From assembly GCF_900089585.1 (NCBI RefSeq), contig NZ_FLRH01000003.1, positions 729,001-793,000 of the forward strand: a stretch of 64,000 nt of DNA, given 5' to 3'. The stretch is from Micromonospora sediminicola (GTDB taxonomy: Bacteria; Actinomycetota; Actinomycetes; Mycobacteriales; Micromonosporaceae). The translations under genes were made by a program, and so were the position numbers. The notes under the pieces are model-generated. The model was not told the DNA's origin and searched no databases. It saw nothing but the letters and a program-made list of their open reading frames with translations. Of the stretch, positions 1 to 8,353 are shown in pieces (the first letter of the stretch is position 1; each line of letters begins with the position of its first letter).

Positions 1-234
1 GGCACGCTCGACGAGCGCTACCGGGCGGCCGCCACCGCCGCCGGGGCCGGTGTGGTGCGGGCCAAGACGGGCACGCTGACCGGGGTGAACGCCATCGCCG
101 GGACGGTCCTCACCGCCGACGGGCGGCTGCTCACCTTCGCCGTGCTCACCGACCGGACGCAGGGCTCGCTGGACGAGACCCGGCAGGCGCTCGACCGGAT
201 CACCTCCGCGCTGGCCGGCTGCGGCTGCCGCTGA
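1..234 (+). CDS. dacB: D-alanyl-D-alanine carboxypeptidase/endopeptidase (PBP4 family), C-terminal fragment
   Basis: The open frame enters from the left edge, so only the last 77 residues are present. They contain the KTGT box (AKTGTLTGVNAIAGTV), the third active-site motif of penicillin-binding proteins of the DacB/PBP4 class, followed by the usual short C-terminal helix (LDRITSAL). Family members cleave the terminal D-Ala of peptidoglycan stem peptides outside the membrane. The downstream order of metalloprotease, tilS, hpt and ftsH is the conserved actinobacterial neighbourhood of dacB, which supports the call. The N-terminal signal peptide and the SxxK and SxN motifs lie outside the window. 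Confidence 0.8.
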   Translation, partial: GTLDERYRAAATAAGAGVVRAKTGTLTGVNAIAGTVLTADGRLLTFAVLTDRTQGSLDETRQALDRITSALAGCGCR

Positions 235-288
235 CCGACCGACGTCGATCGGCCGACGCGAGCCCGGGTGGGGGTGTCGCGGCGCGGG

Positions 289-294
289 TACGGT
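289..294 (+). promoter_or_regulatory. Leaderless-type -10 element (TACGGT) for the metalloprotease gene
   Basis: TACGGT ends 6 nt before the ATG at 301. There is no Shine-Dalgarno sequence. The spacing would place the transcription start on or next to the start codon. Confidence 0.5.
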
Positions 295-300
295 GGGTTC

Positions 301-1368
301 ATGGCGCAGTTCGTGGACTGGGATCTGGCCGCCGCGACCGCGGGGGCGCTGGGCAAGTCGGGCCCCCGCGTGTCATACGCGGAGGCCACCGACGTGGTGG
401 GCGACCTGCGCCGGCTGACCGAGGAGGCCGCCGGTCACGTGGCCGACTACACCGGGCTGCGCGCCCAGGTGGCCCACCCGCCGGTGCGCGTGGTCGACCG
501 CCGGGACTGGGCGGCGGCCAACATCGCCGGGCTGCGCGAGGTGGTCACGCCACTGGTCGAGCGGCTCTCCGGGGACAAGCGGCCCGGCGCGCTCACCGAG
601 GCGATCGGCTCCCGGCTCACCGGCGTGCAGGCCGGCACCGTGCTGGCCTACCTCTCCGGCCGGGTCCTCGGCCAGTACGAGGTCTTCGCCGGCGACCCGG
701 GCCAACTGCTGCTGGTGGCCCCGAACATCGTCGAGGTGGAGCGGAAGCTCGGCGCGGACCCGCGCGACTTCCGCCTCTGGGTGTGCCTGCACGAGGTGAC
801 CCACCGGACCCAGTTCACCGCCGTGCCGTGGATGCGCGCCTACTTCCTCGGCGAGGTGCAGGCGTTCGTGGACGCCTCGCAGGGCGGTGAGCACCTGCTG
901 GAGCGGCTGCGCCGCGGCGTGGCGACACTCTCCGACGCGGTGAAGGACCCGGAGAGCCGGGCCAGCGTGCTCGACATCGTGCAGACCCCGGCGCAGCGCG
1001 CCGTGCTGGACCGGCTGACCGCGTTGATGACGCTGCTGGAGGGGCACGCCGAGTTCGTGATGGACGGCGTCGGCCCCGAGGTCATCCCCAGCGTCGGCGC
1101 GATCCGGGCCGCGTTCAACCGCCGCCGGGAGTCCGGCAACCCGCTGGAGAAGGCGATCCGCCGGCTGCTCGGCATCGAGGTCAAGATGCGCCAGTACGCC
1201 GAGGGCCGCAAGTTCGTGCACGGCGTGGTCGACCGGGTCGGCATGGCCGGCTTCAACAAGATCTTCTCCTCCCCGCTCACCCTGCCCCGGCTCGACGAGC
1301 TGGGCGATCCGGACGCCTGGGTGAACCGGGTGCACGGGCCGGCCGGTGCCACCCCGGCCGCCGGCTGA
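301..1368 (+). CDS. Zinc-dependent metalloprotease (DUF2342/F420-associated hydrolase family)
   Basis: This 355-residue protein carries HEVTHRTQF (about residue 162), an HExxH zinc-protease motif inside the LWVCLHEVTHRTQF block typical of the actinobacterial DUF2342 family. A further conserved patch, MTLLEGHAEFVMDGVG (about residue 243), supplies additional acidic/His candidates. Function is not established; some databases name the family F420-biosynthesis associated. ATG 301 was chosen over an in-frame upstream GTG because the family starts at MAQFVDWDLA-like sequence and a TAnnnT promoter element lies just upstream. It sits between dacB and tilS as in other actinobacteria, and its 3' end overlaps the first possible tilS start by 23 nt. 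Confidence 0.85.
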   Translation: MAQFVDWDLAAATAGALGKSGPRVSYAEATDVVGDLRRLTEEAAGHVADYTGLRAQVAHPPVRVVDRRDWAAANIAGLREVVTPLVERLSGDKRPGALTEAIGSRLTGVQAGTVLAYLSGRVLGQYEVFAGDPGQLLLVAPNIVEVERKLGADPRDFRLWVCLHEVTHRTQFTAVPWMRAYFLGEVQAFVDASQGGEHLLERLRRGVATLSDAVKDPESRASVLDIVQTPAQRAVLDRLTALMTLLEGHAEFVMDGVGPEVIPSVGAIRAAFNRRRESGNPLEKAIRRLLGIEVKMRQYAEGRKFVHGVVDRVGMAGFNKIFSSPLTLPRLDELGDPDAWVNRVHGPAGATPAAG

Positions 1369-2380
1369 CCCGGCCGCTCCGGCCCTCCGGCCGCCGGTCG
1401 GCCCGGCGCCCGCGCCGTCCGTGGCCGCCGTGCGGCTCGCCGTGCGGCGCCTGCTGACCGACCTGCCCGCCGCCGGACCGGTCCTGGTGGCCTGCTCCGG
1501 CGGGCCCGACTCGCTGGCGCTCGCCGCCGCCACCGCGTTCGTGGCTCCCCGGCTCGGCCGCCCGGCCGGACTGGTCACGGTCGACCACGGCCTCCAGCCC
1601 GGCTCCGCCGAGCGGGCCGACGCGGTCGCCGCCTGGGCCCGCACGGCCGGGCTCGACCCGGTCGAGGTGCTCCGGGTGCGCGTGGACGGGCGGCCCGGCG
1701 GTCCCGAGGCGGCCGCTCGCGAGGCCCGCTACGAGGCGTTGGTCGAGGTCGCCCGCCGGCATGGCGCGGCCGGGGTCCTGCTCGGGCACACCCGCGACGA
1801 CCAGGCCGAGACGGTGCTGCTGGCGCTGGCCCGGGGCGCCGGCCCGCGCGGACTGTCCGGCATGCCGGAACGGCGCGACCTCGACGGGGTGCCGCTGCTG
1901 CGCCCGCTGCTCGACGTCGCGCGCGACGACACCCGGTCGGCCTGCGCCGCGCTCGGGCTCGACCCGTGGAGCGATCCGCACAACACCGATCCCGCGTACG
2001 CCCGGGCCCGGGTGCGGGCCGACGCGCTGCCGGCGCTCGTCGCCGCGCTCGGCCCGGGCGTGGTGGCGAACCTGGCCCGGACCGCCCGGCTGCTCGCGGC
2101 GGACACCGCCGCCCTGGACGCGTTGGCCGACGCCGCCTTGGCCGACGTCCGGGCCGGCGATGAGGGGTTGTCGGTCGACGGGCTGGCCGCGCTGCCCGCG
2201 GCGGTGCGCACCCGGGTGCTGCACGCCTGGGCCCGGGAGCTGGGGGCCGCCCCGGCTGCCCTGTCGCAGCGGCACGTGGCGGCGTTGGACGCCCTGGTCA
2301 CCGGCTGGCGGGGGCAGGGGCCGGTGCACCTGCCCGGCGGTCGTCCGGTCCGCCGTCACGCCGGCCGCCTGCTCGGCTGA
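1346..2380 (+). CDS. tilS: tRNA(Ile)-lysidine synthase
   Basis: TilS ligates lysine to C34 of the CAU-anticodon tRNA-Ile, creating lysidine and switching the codon read to AUA. The PP-loop ATP-binding motif SGGPDS is clear, followed by LVTVDHGLQPGSAERAD and LGHTRDDQAETVLLALARG, which are diagnostic N-type ATP pyrophosphatase blocks. At up to 344 residues it is of the shorter actinobacterial form. The start is uncertain: GTG 1346 gives a Pro/Ala-rich leader and a 23-nt overlap with the metalloprotease, while GTG 1421 (VAAVRLAVRRLL) begins right at the conserved domain. Neither has a convincing ribosome-binding site. The conserved neighbour hpt lies downstream, after an inserted regulator. Confidence 0.88.
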   Translation: MPPRPPADPAAPALRPPVGPAPAPSVAAVRLAVRRLLTDLPAAGPVLVACSGGPDSLALAAATAFVAPRLGRPAGLVTVDHGLQPGSAERADAVAAWARTAGLDPVEVLRVRVDGRPGGPEAAAREARYEALVEVARRHGAAGVLLGHTRDDQAETVLLALARGAGPRGLSGMPERRDLDGVPLLRPLLDVARDDTRSACAALGLDPWSDPHNTDPAYARARVRADALPALVAALGPGVVANLARTARLLAADTAALDALADAALADVRAGDEGLSVDGLAALPAAVRTRVLHAWARELGAAPAALSQRHVAALDALVTGWRGQGPVHLPGGRPVRRHAGRLLG

Positions 2381-2400
2381 CCGTCGCGGCGGGGCGGCGG

Positions 2401-3360
2401 TCAGGCGTCGGCGCGCTCGCGGAACGTGGTCCGGTAGGCGTGCGGGGTGGTGCCGACCCGGCGGGTGAAGTGGTGCCGCAGCGCTGCCGCGTCGCCGAAG
2501 CCGGCCTGGTCGGCGACGCTCTCCACGCTGAGCCGGGTGTCCTCCAGCAGTCGTCGGGCCAGCAGCACCCGTTGGTTGGTCAGCCAGTCGTGCGGGGTGG
2601 TGCCGGTCTCGGCCCGGAACCGGCGGGCGAAGGTCCGCGGTGCCATGTCGGCCCGGGCGGCCAGCTCGTCCACGGTCACGGTGCGGTCGAGGTGGCCCAT
2701 CAGCCACTCCAGCACCGGTTCGAGCGTGGGGGCCTCCGGCGCGCGGGGGATCGGCGCCTCGACGTACTGGGCCTGCCCGCCGTCGCGGTGCGGCGGGACG
2801 ACCATCCGCCGGGCCAGCCGGGTGGCCACGGCCGAGCCGTGCGCCTGGCGGACCAGGTGCAGACAGGCATCGATCCCGGCGGCGGTGCCGGCGCTGGTGA
2901 GCAGCCGGCCGTCCTGCACGTAGAGCGAGTTGCACCGGACCCGGGCCGCCGGGAAGCGCTGCTGGAGCTCGTCGACGTGCCGCCAGTGGGTGGTGCAGTC
3001 GCGTCCGTCGAGCAGGCCCGCCTCGCCCAGCACGAACGCGCCGGCGCAGACGCTGAGCAGCCAGGCGCCCCGGTCGGCGGCGCGGCGCAGCGCGGCGAGC
3101 ACCGGCTCGGGCACCGGCGTCCCCTCGGCGTGCGCCGGCACCGCCACCAGGTCGGCCTCGTCCACGGGCGCGAGGTCGGCGGTGGGGGTGAGCAGGAAGC
3201 CGGAGCGGCTGCGGACCGGCGCGCCGTCGGCGGTGCAGACGTCGAACCGGTAGCCGGGGAAGCCGTCGACCGTGCGGTCGGTGCCGAACACCTCGGCGAC
3301 GACGCCGAGTTCGAACGCGGCGACCTCGTCGAGGGCGATGACGGCGACGGAGCGGAGCAT
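2401..3360 (-). CDS. GlxA-type transcriptional regulator (DJ-1/PfpI domain + AraC HTH)
   Basis: This 319-residue protein has two domains. Residues about 5-180 form a DJ-1/PfpI (class I amidotransferase-like) domain with the nucleophile-elbow sequence SVCAGAFVLGEAGLLDG. The C-terminal 100 residues are an AraC/XylS double helix-turn-helix (ELAARADMAPRTFARRFRAETGTTPHDWL, then VESVADQAGFGDAAALRHHF). Such proteins are one-component activators whose DJ-1 domain probably senses a ligand; the ligand cannot be told from sequence. The start at 3360 fits the family (MLRSVAVIALDEVAAFELGVVAEVFG) and has a TACCCT element 6 nt upstream. It is divergent from a small membrane protein gene, and it interrupts the usual tilS-hpt adjacency. 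Confidence 0.85.
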   Translation of the reverse strand: MLRSVAVIALDEVAAFELGVVAEVFGTDRTVDGFPGYRFDVCTADGAPVRSRSGFLLTPTADLAPVDEADLVAVPAHAEGTPVPEPVLAALRRAADRGAWLLSVCAGAFVLGEAGLLDGRDCTTHWRHVDELQQRFPAARVRCNSLYVQDGRLLTSAGTAAGIDACLHLVRQAHGSAVATRLARRMVVPPHRDGGQAQYVEAPIPRAPEAPTLEPVLEWLMGHLDRTVTVDELAARADMAPRTFARRFRAETGTTPHDWLTNQRVLLARRLLEDTRLSVESVADQAGFGDAAALRHHFTRRVGTTPHAYRTTFRERADA

Positions 3361-3366
3361 GTGACG

Positions 3367-3372
3367 AGGGTA
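3367..3372 (-). promoter_or_regulatory. Leaderless-type -10 element (TACCCT) for the GlxA-type regulator
   Basis: On the minus strand TACCCT is followed by 6 nt (CGTCAC) and then the ATG at 3360. No Shine-Dalgarno is present. Confidence 0.5.
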
Positions 3373-3510
3373 ACCCGAGAGGTGGCAGGAAATCGATGCC
3401 CGCTGGCATTCCTGCCACTGTCCGGACCGGACGGCGGGCCGGAAACTAGGTGGTGTCCGGTGCGCACCGGCGGCGAAAACCATCCGAACCACGCGAAAGC
3501 GAGCGCCGCC

Positions 3511-3648
3511 ATGACCGTTCTTCTGCTCCTGCTCTTCCTGCTCCTCCTCGTCGGCGCCAGCGCCCTCGGGCTCACCGCCGACACCCGCGACTCGGCCGAC
3601 TGGAAGCCGACCGACGACGGGCGGCGCTGGCGCTCCCGCACCTGCTGA
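3511..3648 (+). CDS. Small single-pass membrane protein, 45 aa
   Basis: The 45-residue product starts with an almost pure Leu/Val stretch (residues 2-20, a single membrane segment) followed by a charged tail, DTRDSADWKPTDDGRRWRS. It lies in the gap between the divergent GlxA-type regulator and hpt. GC-rich codon use, a hydrophobic N-terminus and a polar Trp/Arg tail suggest a genuine small membrane protein. A GAAAGCGAG stretch 10-17 nt before the ATG is a weak ribosome-binding site. Function is unknown. Confidence 0.55.
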   Translation: MTVLLLLLFLLLLVGASALGLTADTRDSADWKPTDDGRRWRSRTC

Positions 3649-3747
3649 GGTGATTTGCCTCGTTCGCGCCGAAAATCCCCGGCGGGACCGCGCCAAAAGG
3701 GGCGGCCCCGCCGACGGAGGCCATCCGGCGTACGGCAGGCTAGGAGC

Positions 3748-4323
3748 ATGGCTGACGGCTCCTGGTACGACGCCGACATCGACCACGTGATCATCTCCGA
3801 GGCGCAGATCCGCGAGAAGACCGCGGAACTGGCCAAGCAGGTCTCGGCGGACTACGCGCACGTCGAGGACGGTCTCCTGCTCGTCTGCGTGCTCAAGGGC
3901 GCGGTCATGTTCATGGCCGACTTCGCCCGCGCGCTGGGCCGCCAGGGCCCGCCCGCCGAGCTGGAGTTCATGGCCGTCTCCTCGTACGGCCAGGGCACCA
4001 CCTCGTCCGGCGTGGTCCGCATCCTCAAGGACCTGGACCGCGACATCGCCGGCCGGCACGTGGTCGTCGTCGAGGACATCGTCGACTCCGGCCTGACGCT
4101 CTCCTGGCTGCTGCGCTACCTGGAGTCGCGCTCGGCGGCCAGCGTCGAGGTGGTCGCGCTGTTCCGCAAGCCGGACGCGGTCAAGGTCGAGGTGCCGGTG
4201 AAGTACGTCGGCTTCGACATCCCCACCGAGTTCGTCGTCGGTTACGGCCTCGACTTCGGCGAGCGCTACCGCGAGCTGCCCTACGTCGGCGTGCTCAAGC
4301 CCGAGGTCTACGCCCGCGCCTGA
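3748..4323 (+). CDS. hpt: Hypoxanthine phosphoribosyltransferase
   Basis: The enzyme converts hypoxanthine or guanine plus PRPP to IMP or GMP in purine salvage. The PRPP-binding signature VVVVEDIVDSGLTLSWLL is intact, as are LLVCVLKGAVMFMADFARAL (the flexible LKG loop) and the C-terminal VGYGLDFGERYRELPYVGVL block. The 191-residue length is normal for the family. The start at 3748 (MADGSWYDADIDHVIIS) matches family N-termini; AGGAG lies only 1-2 nt before the ATG, so translation may instead be leaderless from CAGGCT 6 nt upstream. The hpt-ftsH-folE order is conserved in actinobacteria. Confidence 0.95.
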   Translation: MADGSWYDADIDHVIISEAQIREKTAELAKQVSADYAHVEDGLLLVCVLKGAVMFMADFARALGRQGPPAELEFMAVSSYGQGTTSSGVVRILKDLDRDIAGRHVVVVEDIVDSGLTLSWLLRYLESRSAASVEVVALFRKPDAVKVEVPVKYVGFDIPTEFVVGYGLDFGERYRELPYVGVLKPEVYARA

Positions 4324-4701
4324 GCGCCGTCGGGCCGCTCGTCAGCGGACGTTCAGCGGGCTCTCAGCCTTTCGGTCTACGGTAGAGACCGGTGACGTGG
4401 AGGCACCCTCCACGCCCGACCCCTCGAGCCGCGTGACCGGGCGGTGTGGGCGGGTCGGGTGCGGAGCTCCCCGCCACGCCGGCTCAAACCCTGGTTCGCC
4501 CTACGCGTAAGTGCCGGGCTCACAAGCTCACATCTCGCTCGTACGGTGTACCGTCGAATGACCGTGGTGCGGCAGTTCGCGTGCCCCGGGGGTCGGGCCG
4601 GCCCGCACGGCGGCCACGGCCGCCGCCCGAGGCGGCGACACCATTCAGACGGTCAGGACGTCGATCAGGAGGATGCGGGCGTCTCGGCGCCCGACGACAG
4701 C
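4324..4701 (+). promoter_or_regulatory. 378-nt hpt-ftsH intergenic region with candidate ftsH promoter
   Basis: No gene was recognised here. Two overlapping TAnnnT hexamers, TACGGT (4542-4547) and TACCGT (4549-4554), form an ACGGT-GT-ACCGT inverted repeat that could be a -10 region or operator. An ATG at 4558 is in frame with ftsH, but the family start is 4702. An AGGAGG at 4667-4672 lies too far from 4702 to act as its ribosome-binding site and precedes an out-of-frame ATG at 4673. Confidence 0.35.
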
Positions 4702-6708
4702 ATGGAACGTACGCGTTTCTTCCGCCGACCGGTGGTCTGGATCATCCTGGTCATCCTCGGCGCCGTTGTGCTCAGTCAACTGTTCACCGCTGGTCCCAGC
4801 TACCACCGCGTGGACACGTCCGTCGCGCTCGACCAGCTCAACAAGGGCGGTATCGAGAAGGTCGTCTTCCAGGACAAGGAGCAGACGCTCCAGCTCGACC
4901 TGAAGGACAAGGCCAAGTTCGGCGACACCAACACCGACAAGATCGAGGCGCAGTTCCCGTACGAGGTCGGCGGCCAGGTCTGGAACCAGGTGCGCGAGGC
5001 CGAGGCGGCGGACCGGATCACCGGCCCGGTCGACACCAAGGTGTCGTCGGACAGCATCTGGGTCAGCCTGCTGGTCAATCTCCTCCCCATCGCGCTGCTC
5101 GTGCTCCTGCTGCTGTTCTTCATGTCGCAGATGCAGGGCGGCGGCTCGCGGGTGCTCAACTTCGGCAAGTCCAAGGCGAAGATGATCACCAAGGACACGC
5201 CGAAGACCACCTTCGCGGACGTGGCCGGTGCGGACGAGGCCGTCGAGGAACTGCACGAGATCAAGGACTTCCTGCAGAACCCGGCGAAATACCAGGCCCT
5301 GGGCGCCAAGATCCCGAAGGGCGTGCTGCTCTTCGGCCCGCCCGGCACGGGTAAGACGCTGCTCGCCCGCGCGGTGGCCGGCGAGGCCGGCGTGCCCTTC
5401 TACTCCATCTCGGGTTCCGACTTCGTGGAGATGTTCGTCGGCGTCGGCGCCAGCCGGGTCCGCGACCTCTTCGAGCAGGCCAAGTCGAACGCGCCGGCGA
5501 TCGTCTTCGTCGACGAGATCGACGCGGTCGGCCGGCACCGTGGCGCCGGCATGGGCGGCGGCCACGACGAGCGGGAGCAGACCCTCAACCAGCTGCTGGT
5601 CGAGATGGACGGCTTCGACACCAAGGGCGGGGTCATCCTGATCGCCGCCACCAACCGGCCGGACATCCTCGACCCGGCGCTGCTGCGCCCGGGCCGCTTC
5701 GACCGGCAGATCCCGGTCGACGCCCCCGACATGGAGGGCCGCAAGGCCATCCTGCGGGTGCACGCCAAGGGCAAGCCGTTCACGCCCGACGTCGACCTCG
5801 ACGCGGTCGCCCGGCGTACCCCGGGCTTCTCCGGGGCCGACCTGGCCAACGTGATCAACGAGTCCGCGCTGCTCACCGCCCGCAAGGAACAGCGGGCGAT
5901 CACCAACGACTCGCTGGAAGAGTCGATCGACCGCGTGATCGCCGGTCCGCAGCGCCGGACCCGGGTGATGAGCGACCAGGAGAAGAAGATCACCGCGTAC
6001 CACGAGGGTGGGCACGCGCTGGTCGCCTGGGCGCTGCCGCACGCCGCGCCGGTGCACAAGGTGACCATCCTGTCCCGGGGCCGGTCGCTGGGCCACACGC
6101 TGGTCCTCCCCACGGAGGACAAGTACACCCAGACCCGCGCCGAGATGATCGACACCCTGGCGTACGCGCTGGGCGGCCGGGCGGCCGAGGAACTGGTGTT
6201 CCACGAGCCGACCACCGGCGCCGGCAACGACATCGAGAAGGCCACCCAGCTGGCCCGCGCGATGATCACCCAGTACGGCATGAGCTCCAAGCTCGGTGCG
6301 ATCAAGTACGGCACCAGCGGCGACGAGCCGTTCCTCGGCCGCAACATGGGCCACGAGCGGGACTACTCCGACTCGGTCGCGGCCGAGATCGACGGCGAGA
6401 TGCGTGCGCTGATCGAGCTGGCCCACGACGAGGCCTGGGAGATCCTGGTGGAATACCGGGACGTCCTGGACAACATGGTCCTGGAGCTGATGGAGAAGGA
6501 AACCCTCTCCACCGCCGACATGGCCCGCATCTGCGCCCGGGTGGTCAAGCGCCCGCCGATGGCCCCCTACCACGGCTTCGGCAAGCGCCAGCCCTCGACC
6601 GAGCCGCCCGTGCTCACCCCGGCCGAGAAGGACGCGCTGCAGAAGCAGGCCACGGCCGACGGCATCTCGGTCGGTGGTTCCAGCAACAACTCGGACGGTA
6701 CGCACTGA
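4702..6708 (+). CDS. ftsH: ATP-dependent zinc metalloprotease FtsH
   Basis: FtsH is a membrane-anchored AAA+ protease that degrades unassembled or damaged membrane proteins and some regulators. The 668-residue product has two transmembrane segments (about residues 9-28 and 115-135) flanking a periplasmic domain. It then carries Walker A (GPPGTGKT), Walker B ([11 protein letters not shown]), the second region of homology (RPGRFDRQI) and the zinc site HEGGH with a downstream acidic ligand in [17 protein letters not shown] 4702 ([15 protein letters not shown]) was chosen because it places the first membrane helix as in homologues; longer in-frame starts add an unlikely Arg/His-rich leader. A strong hairpin follows the stop codon. 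Confidence 0.95.
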   Translation: MERTRFFRRPVVWIILVILGAVVLSQLFTAGPSYHRVDTSVALDQLNKGGIEKVVFQDKEQTLQLDLKDKAKFGDTNTDKIEAQFPYEVGGQVWNQVREAEAADRITGPVDTKVSSDSIWVSLLVNLLPIALLVLLLLFFMSQMQGGGSRVLNFGKSKAKMITKDTPKTTFADVAGADEAVEELHEIKDFLQNPAKYQALGAKIPKGVLLFGPPGTGKTLLARAVAGEAGVPFYSISGSDFVEMFVGVGASRVRDLFEQAKSNAPAIVFVDEIDAVGRHRGAGMGGGHDEREQTLNQLLVEMDGFDTKGGVILIAATNRPDILDPALLRPGRFDRQIPVDAPDMEGRKAILRVHAKGKPFTPDVDLDAVARRTPGFSGADLANVINESALLTARKEQRAITNDSLEESIDRVIAGPQRRTRVMSDQEKKITAYHEGGHALVAWALPHAAPVHKVTILSRGRSLGHTLVLPTEDKYTQTRAEMIDTLAYALGGRAAEELVFHEPTTGAGNDIEKATQLARAMITQYGMSSKLGAIKYGTSGDEPFLGRNMGHERDYSDSVAAEIDGEMRALIELAHDEAWEILVEYRDVLDNMVLELMEKETLSTADMARICARVVKRPPMAPYHGFGKRQPSTEPPVLTPAEKDALQKQATADGISVGGSSNNSDGTH

Positions 6709-6719
6709 GCACCGACCCG

Positions 6720-6751
6720 ACGGCCGGCTCCCCTGACCGGGAGCCGGCCGT
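6720..6751 (+). terminator. Perfect 13-bp hairpin between ftsH and folE
   Basis: Arms 6720-6732 and 6739-6751 are perfectly complementary around a 6-nt loop, followed by TTT. The position 12 nt after the ftsH stop fits a terminator or attenuator. The short T-run is typical of GC-rich actinobacteria. Confidence 0.65.
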
Positions 6752-6791
6752 TTCCGCGACCGAACCCGACGGCGACGACGCCCTCGACTAC

Positions 6792-7409
6792 GTGGCCGCG
6801 CGCCTGATCAGCGGCAAGCTGACCGGTGGCCCGGTGGAGCAGAGCGTCGACCTCGCCCGGATCGAGAAGGCCGTCCGGGAGATCCTCATCGCCGTCGGGG
6901 AGGACCCCGACCGGGACGGCCTGCAACAGACACCGGCCCGGGTCGCCCGCGCGTACGCCGAGCTCTTCGCCGGCCTGCGGGTCGACCCGGCGCAGGTCCT
7001 CCGCACCACCTTCGAGGCCAACCACGAGGAACTCGTGCTGGTCCGGGACATCGACGTGATGAGCCTGTGCGAGCACCACCTGCTGCCATTCCGGGGCAGC
7101 GCCCACATCGGCTACATCCCCGGCCCGGACGGCCGGATCACCGGCCTGTCCAAGCTGGCCCGGCTGGTCGAGGTGTTCGCCCGCCGGCCGCAGGTGCAGG
7201 AGCGGCTCACCTCGCAGATCGCCGACCTGCTGATGTCCAGCCTCGCGCCGCGCGGCGTCATCGTGGTGCTCGAGTGCGAGCACATGTGCATGGCGATGCG
7301 CGGCATCCAGAAGTCCGGCGCCAAGACCATCACCTCGGCGGTCCGGGGCGGCCTGCAGAACGACGCCAAGTCGCGGGCCGAGGCCATGGCGCTGATCATG
7401 CACCGCTGA
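6792..7409 (+). CDS. folE: GTP cyclohydrolase I
   Basis: FolE converts GTP to 7,8-dihydroneopterin triphosphate, the first step of folate synthesis. Zinc ligands are visible in [10 protein letters not shown] (Cys, His) and [14 protein letters not shown] (Cys), and the substrate-site block [21 protein letters not shown] is complete. GTG 6792 gives 205 residues, a normal length. However, the frame stays open for 29 more codons to a CTG at 6705 that overlaps the ftsH stop (CTGA), encoding a plausible acidic leader ([16 protein letters not shown]). The hairpin at 6720-6751 lies inside that leader, which favours the GTG. The other folate genes (folP, folB, folK) lie 13 kb away, beyond the secretion-like block. 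Confidence 0.93.
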   Translation: MAARLISGKLTGGPVEQSVDLARIEKAVREILIAVGEDPDRDGLQQTPARVARAYAELFAGLRVDPAQVLRTTFEANHEELVLVRDIDVMSLCEHHLLPFRGSAHIGYIPGPDGRITGLSKLARLVEVFARRPQVQERLTSQIADLLMSSLAPRGVIVVLECEHMCMAMRGIQKSGAKTITSAVRGGLQNDAKSRAEAMALIMHR

Positions 7410-7421
7410 CCCGGCAACCTC

Positions 7422-7458
7422 GACGGCCGCGTGCTCCCACCCGGGAGGCGCGGCCGTC
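7422..7458. terminator. Bidirectional terminator-like hairpin between convergent genes
   Basis: Ten-base arms 7422-7431 and 7449-7458 are exact complements, with a nested CTCCC/GGGAG stem inside. It occupies the 63-nt gap between folE (plus) and the minus-strand membrane protein gene. Confidence 0.6.
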
Positions 7459-7472
7459 GCCGTCCCGGGACG

Positions 7473-8174
7473 TCAGCCGGGCAGCATGGCCAGCAGCAGC
7501 CCGGCGGCGGTGAGCACCGCCGGGATCAGGCAGACCAGGGCACCGAAGCGAGGAGTCCGGTCCACCCGGTCGGTCGGGCGGGGGCGGAAGAGCCGCCCCA
7601 CCGCAAGCCAGCCCAGCATGAACGCGACCGCCGGCAGCGGCAGCCCCACCAGCAGCGCCAACGCGGTCACCGGCCCCGCGCCGGCCAGCGCGTACAGGGC
7701 GAGCTGGAGCAGCGGCACCACCAGCGCCAGCGGCCCGTACACCAGCAGGTTGCGCGGGCGGGCCGGCCAGCGGGCCAGCCGGGGCAGACCCCGAGCGCTC
7801 AGCGTGTCGTCCGCCGCGTCCGCCCACCCTCCGGCGGCACGCAACGCCGCCAGCACCGCGGCCGGGCCGCCGGCCATCGACCGGGCCGCCTCGCTCACCT
7901 CCGGCGGCGTCGGCACCAGGGAGATCGCCGGTACGCCCAGCTCACGCAGCCGGGCCTGCTGCGGTGCCAGCCGTTCGCGTACCGCGGTCAACTCCTCGCG
8001 GGCCGCCGCCACCGACCGGGCCTGCTCCCCGGCGGCGGTGGCCGCCGCCCGTCGTACGCCGTCGAGCTGCCGCGCGGCCGCCACGTAGTCCGCCCAGGCC
8101 GACTCGGCCGGGTCCACGGCCACGGTCGCGCCACCGGCCCGGGGCCCGGGCACCGTCGTGCCGGTCTCGCTCAC
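7473..8174 (-). CDS. Conserved hypothetical membrane protein with N-terminal coiled coil
   Basis: The product has 233 residues. Residues about 25-85 are helical and rich in Ala, Glu and Arg (AREELTAVRERLAPQQARLRELG), likely a coiled coil. Three hydrophobic segments follow (about residues 140-165, 168-190 and 212-232), with a basic cytoplasmic loop (RPRPTDRVDRTPR). I do not recognise the family. It is the last gene of the minus-strand unit headed by a 49-residue protein and the FtsK-like protein. It is joined to the FtsK-like gene by a three-unit 60-bp repeat, whose reading frame ends in a TGA overlapping this gene's GTG start (GTGA). Confidence 0.7.
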   Translation of the reverse strand: MSETGTTVPGPRAGGATVAVDPAESAWADYVAAARQLDGVRRAAATAAGEQARSVAAAREELTAVRERLAPQQARLRELGVPAISLVPTPPEVSEAARSMAGGPAAVLAALRAAGGWADAADDTLSARGLPRLARWPARPRNLLVYGPLALVVPLLQLALYALAGAGPVTALALLVGLPLPAVAFMLGWLAVGRLFRPRPTDRVDRTPRFGALVCLIPAVLTAAGLLLAMLPG

Positions 8175-8353
8175 GTGGCTACTTCCGTTCGCGACTGCGG
8201 GGCTCGCAACCCCGGCTCACTCCTCGCGCTCACCGGGCAGTCCTTCGTTCGCGACTGCGGGGCTCGCAACCCCGGCTCACTCCTCGCGCTCACCGGGCAG
8301 TCCTTCGTTCGCGACTGCGGGGCTCGCAACCCCGGCTCACTCCTCGCGCTCAC
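8171..8353 (-). repeat. Three tandem 60-bp repeats forming a 60-codon bridging ORF
   Basis: Minus-strand units begin at 8353, 8293 and 8233, each with GTGAGCGCGAGGAGTGAGCC; the period is exactly 60 nt and the units are almost identical. Each encodes [16 protein letters not shown] plus four linker residues (KDCP, KDCP, EVAT). The first GTG overlaps the TGA stop of the FtsK-like gene, and the final TGA (8173-8171) overlaps the GTG start of the next gene (8174). The frame therefore bridges both genes through two GTGA overlaps. Each unit also holds a small GGGG/CCCC hairpin and a GAGGAG ribosome-binding-like stretch. Related copies lie at 34159, 39274 and 55811. Confidence 0.9.

Noticed and set aside
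1277..3418. Very long minus-strand open frame over tilS
   Set aside because: It is antisense to the clear tilS sequence and arises from high GC at third codon positions; the product is Arg/Pro/Gly-rich with no domain.
4558..4701. Longer FtsH N-terminus from ATG 4558
   Set aside because: It adds an Arg/His/Gly-rich leader before the first membrane helix, unlike family members; kept only as a note.
8171..8353. CRISPR-like array from regularly spaced repeats
   Set aside because: The 60-bp units are contiguous and nearly identical throughout, with no unique spacers and no cas genes; they form an open reading frame.
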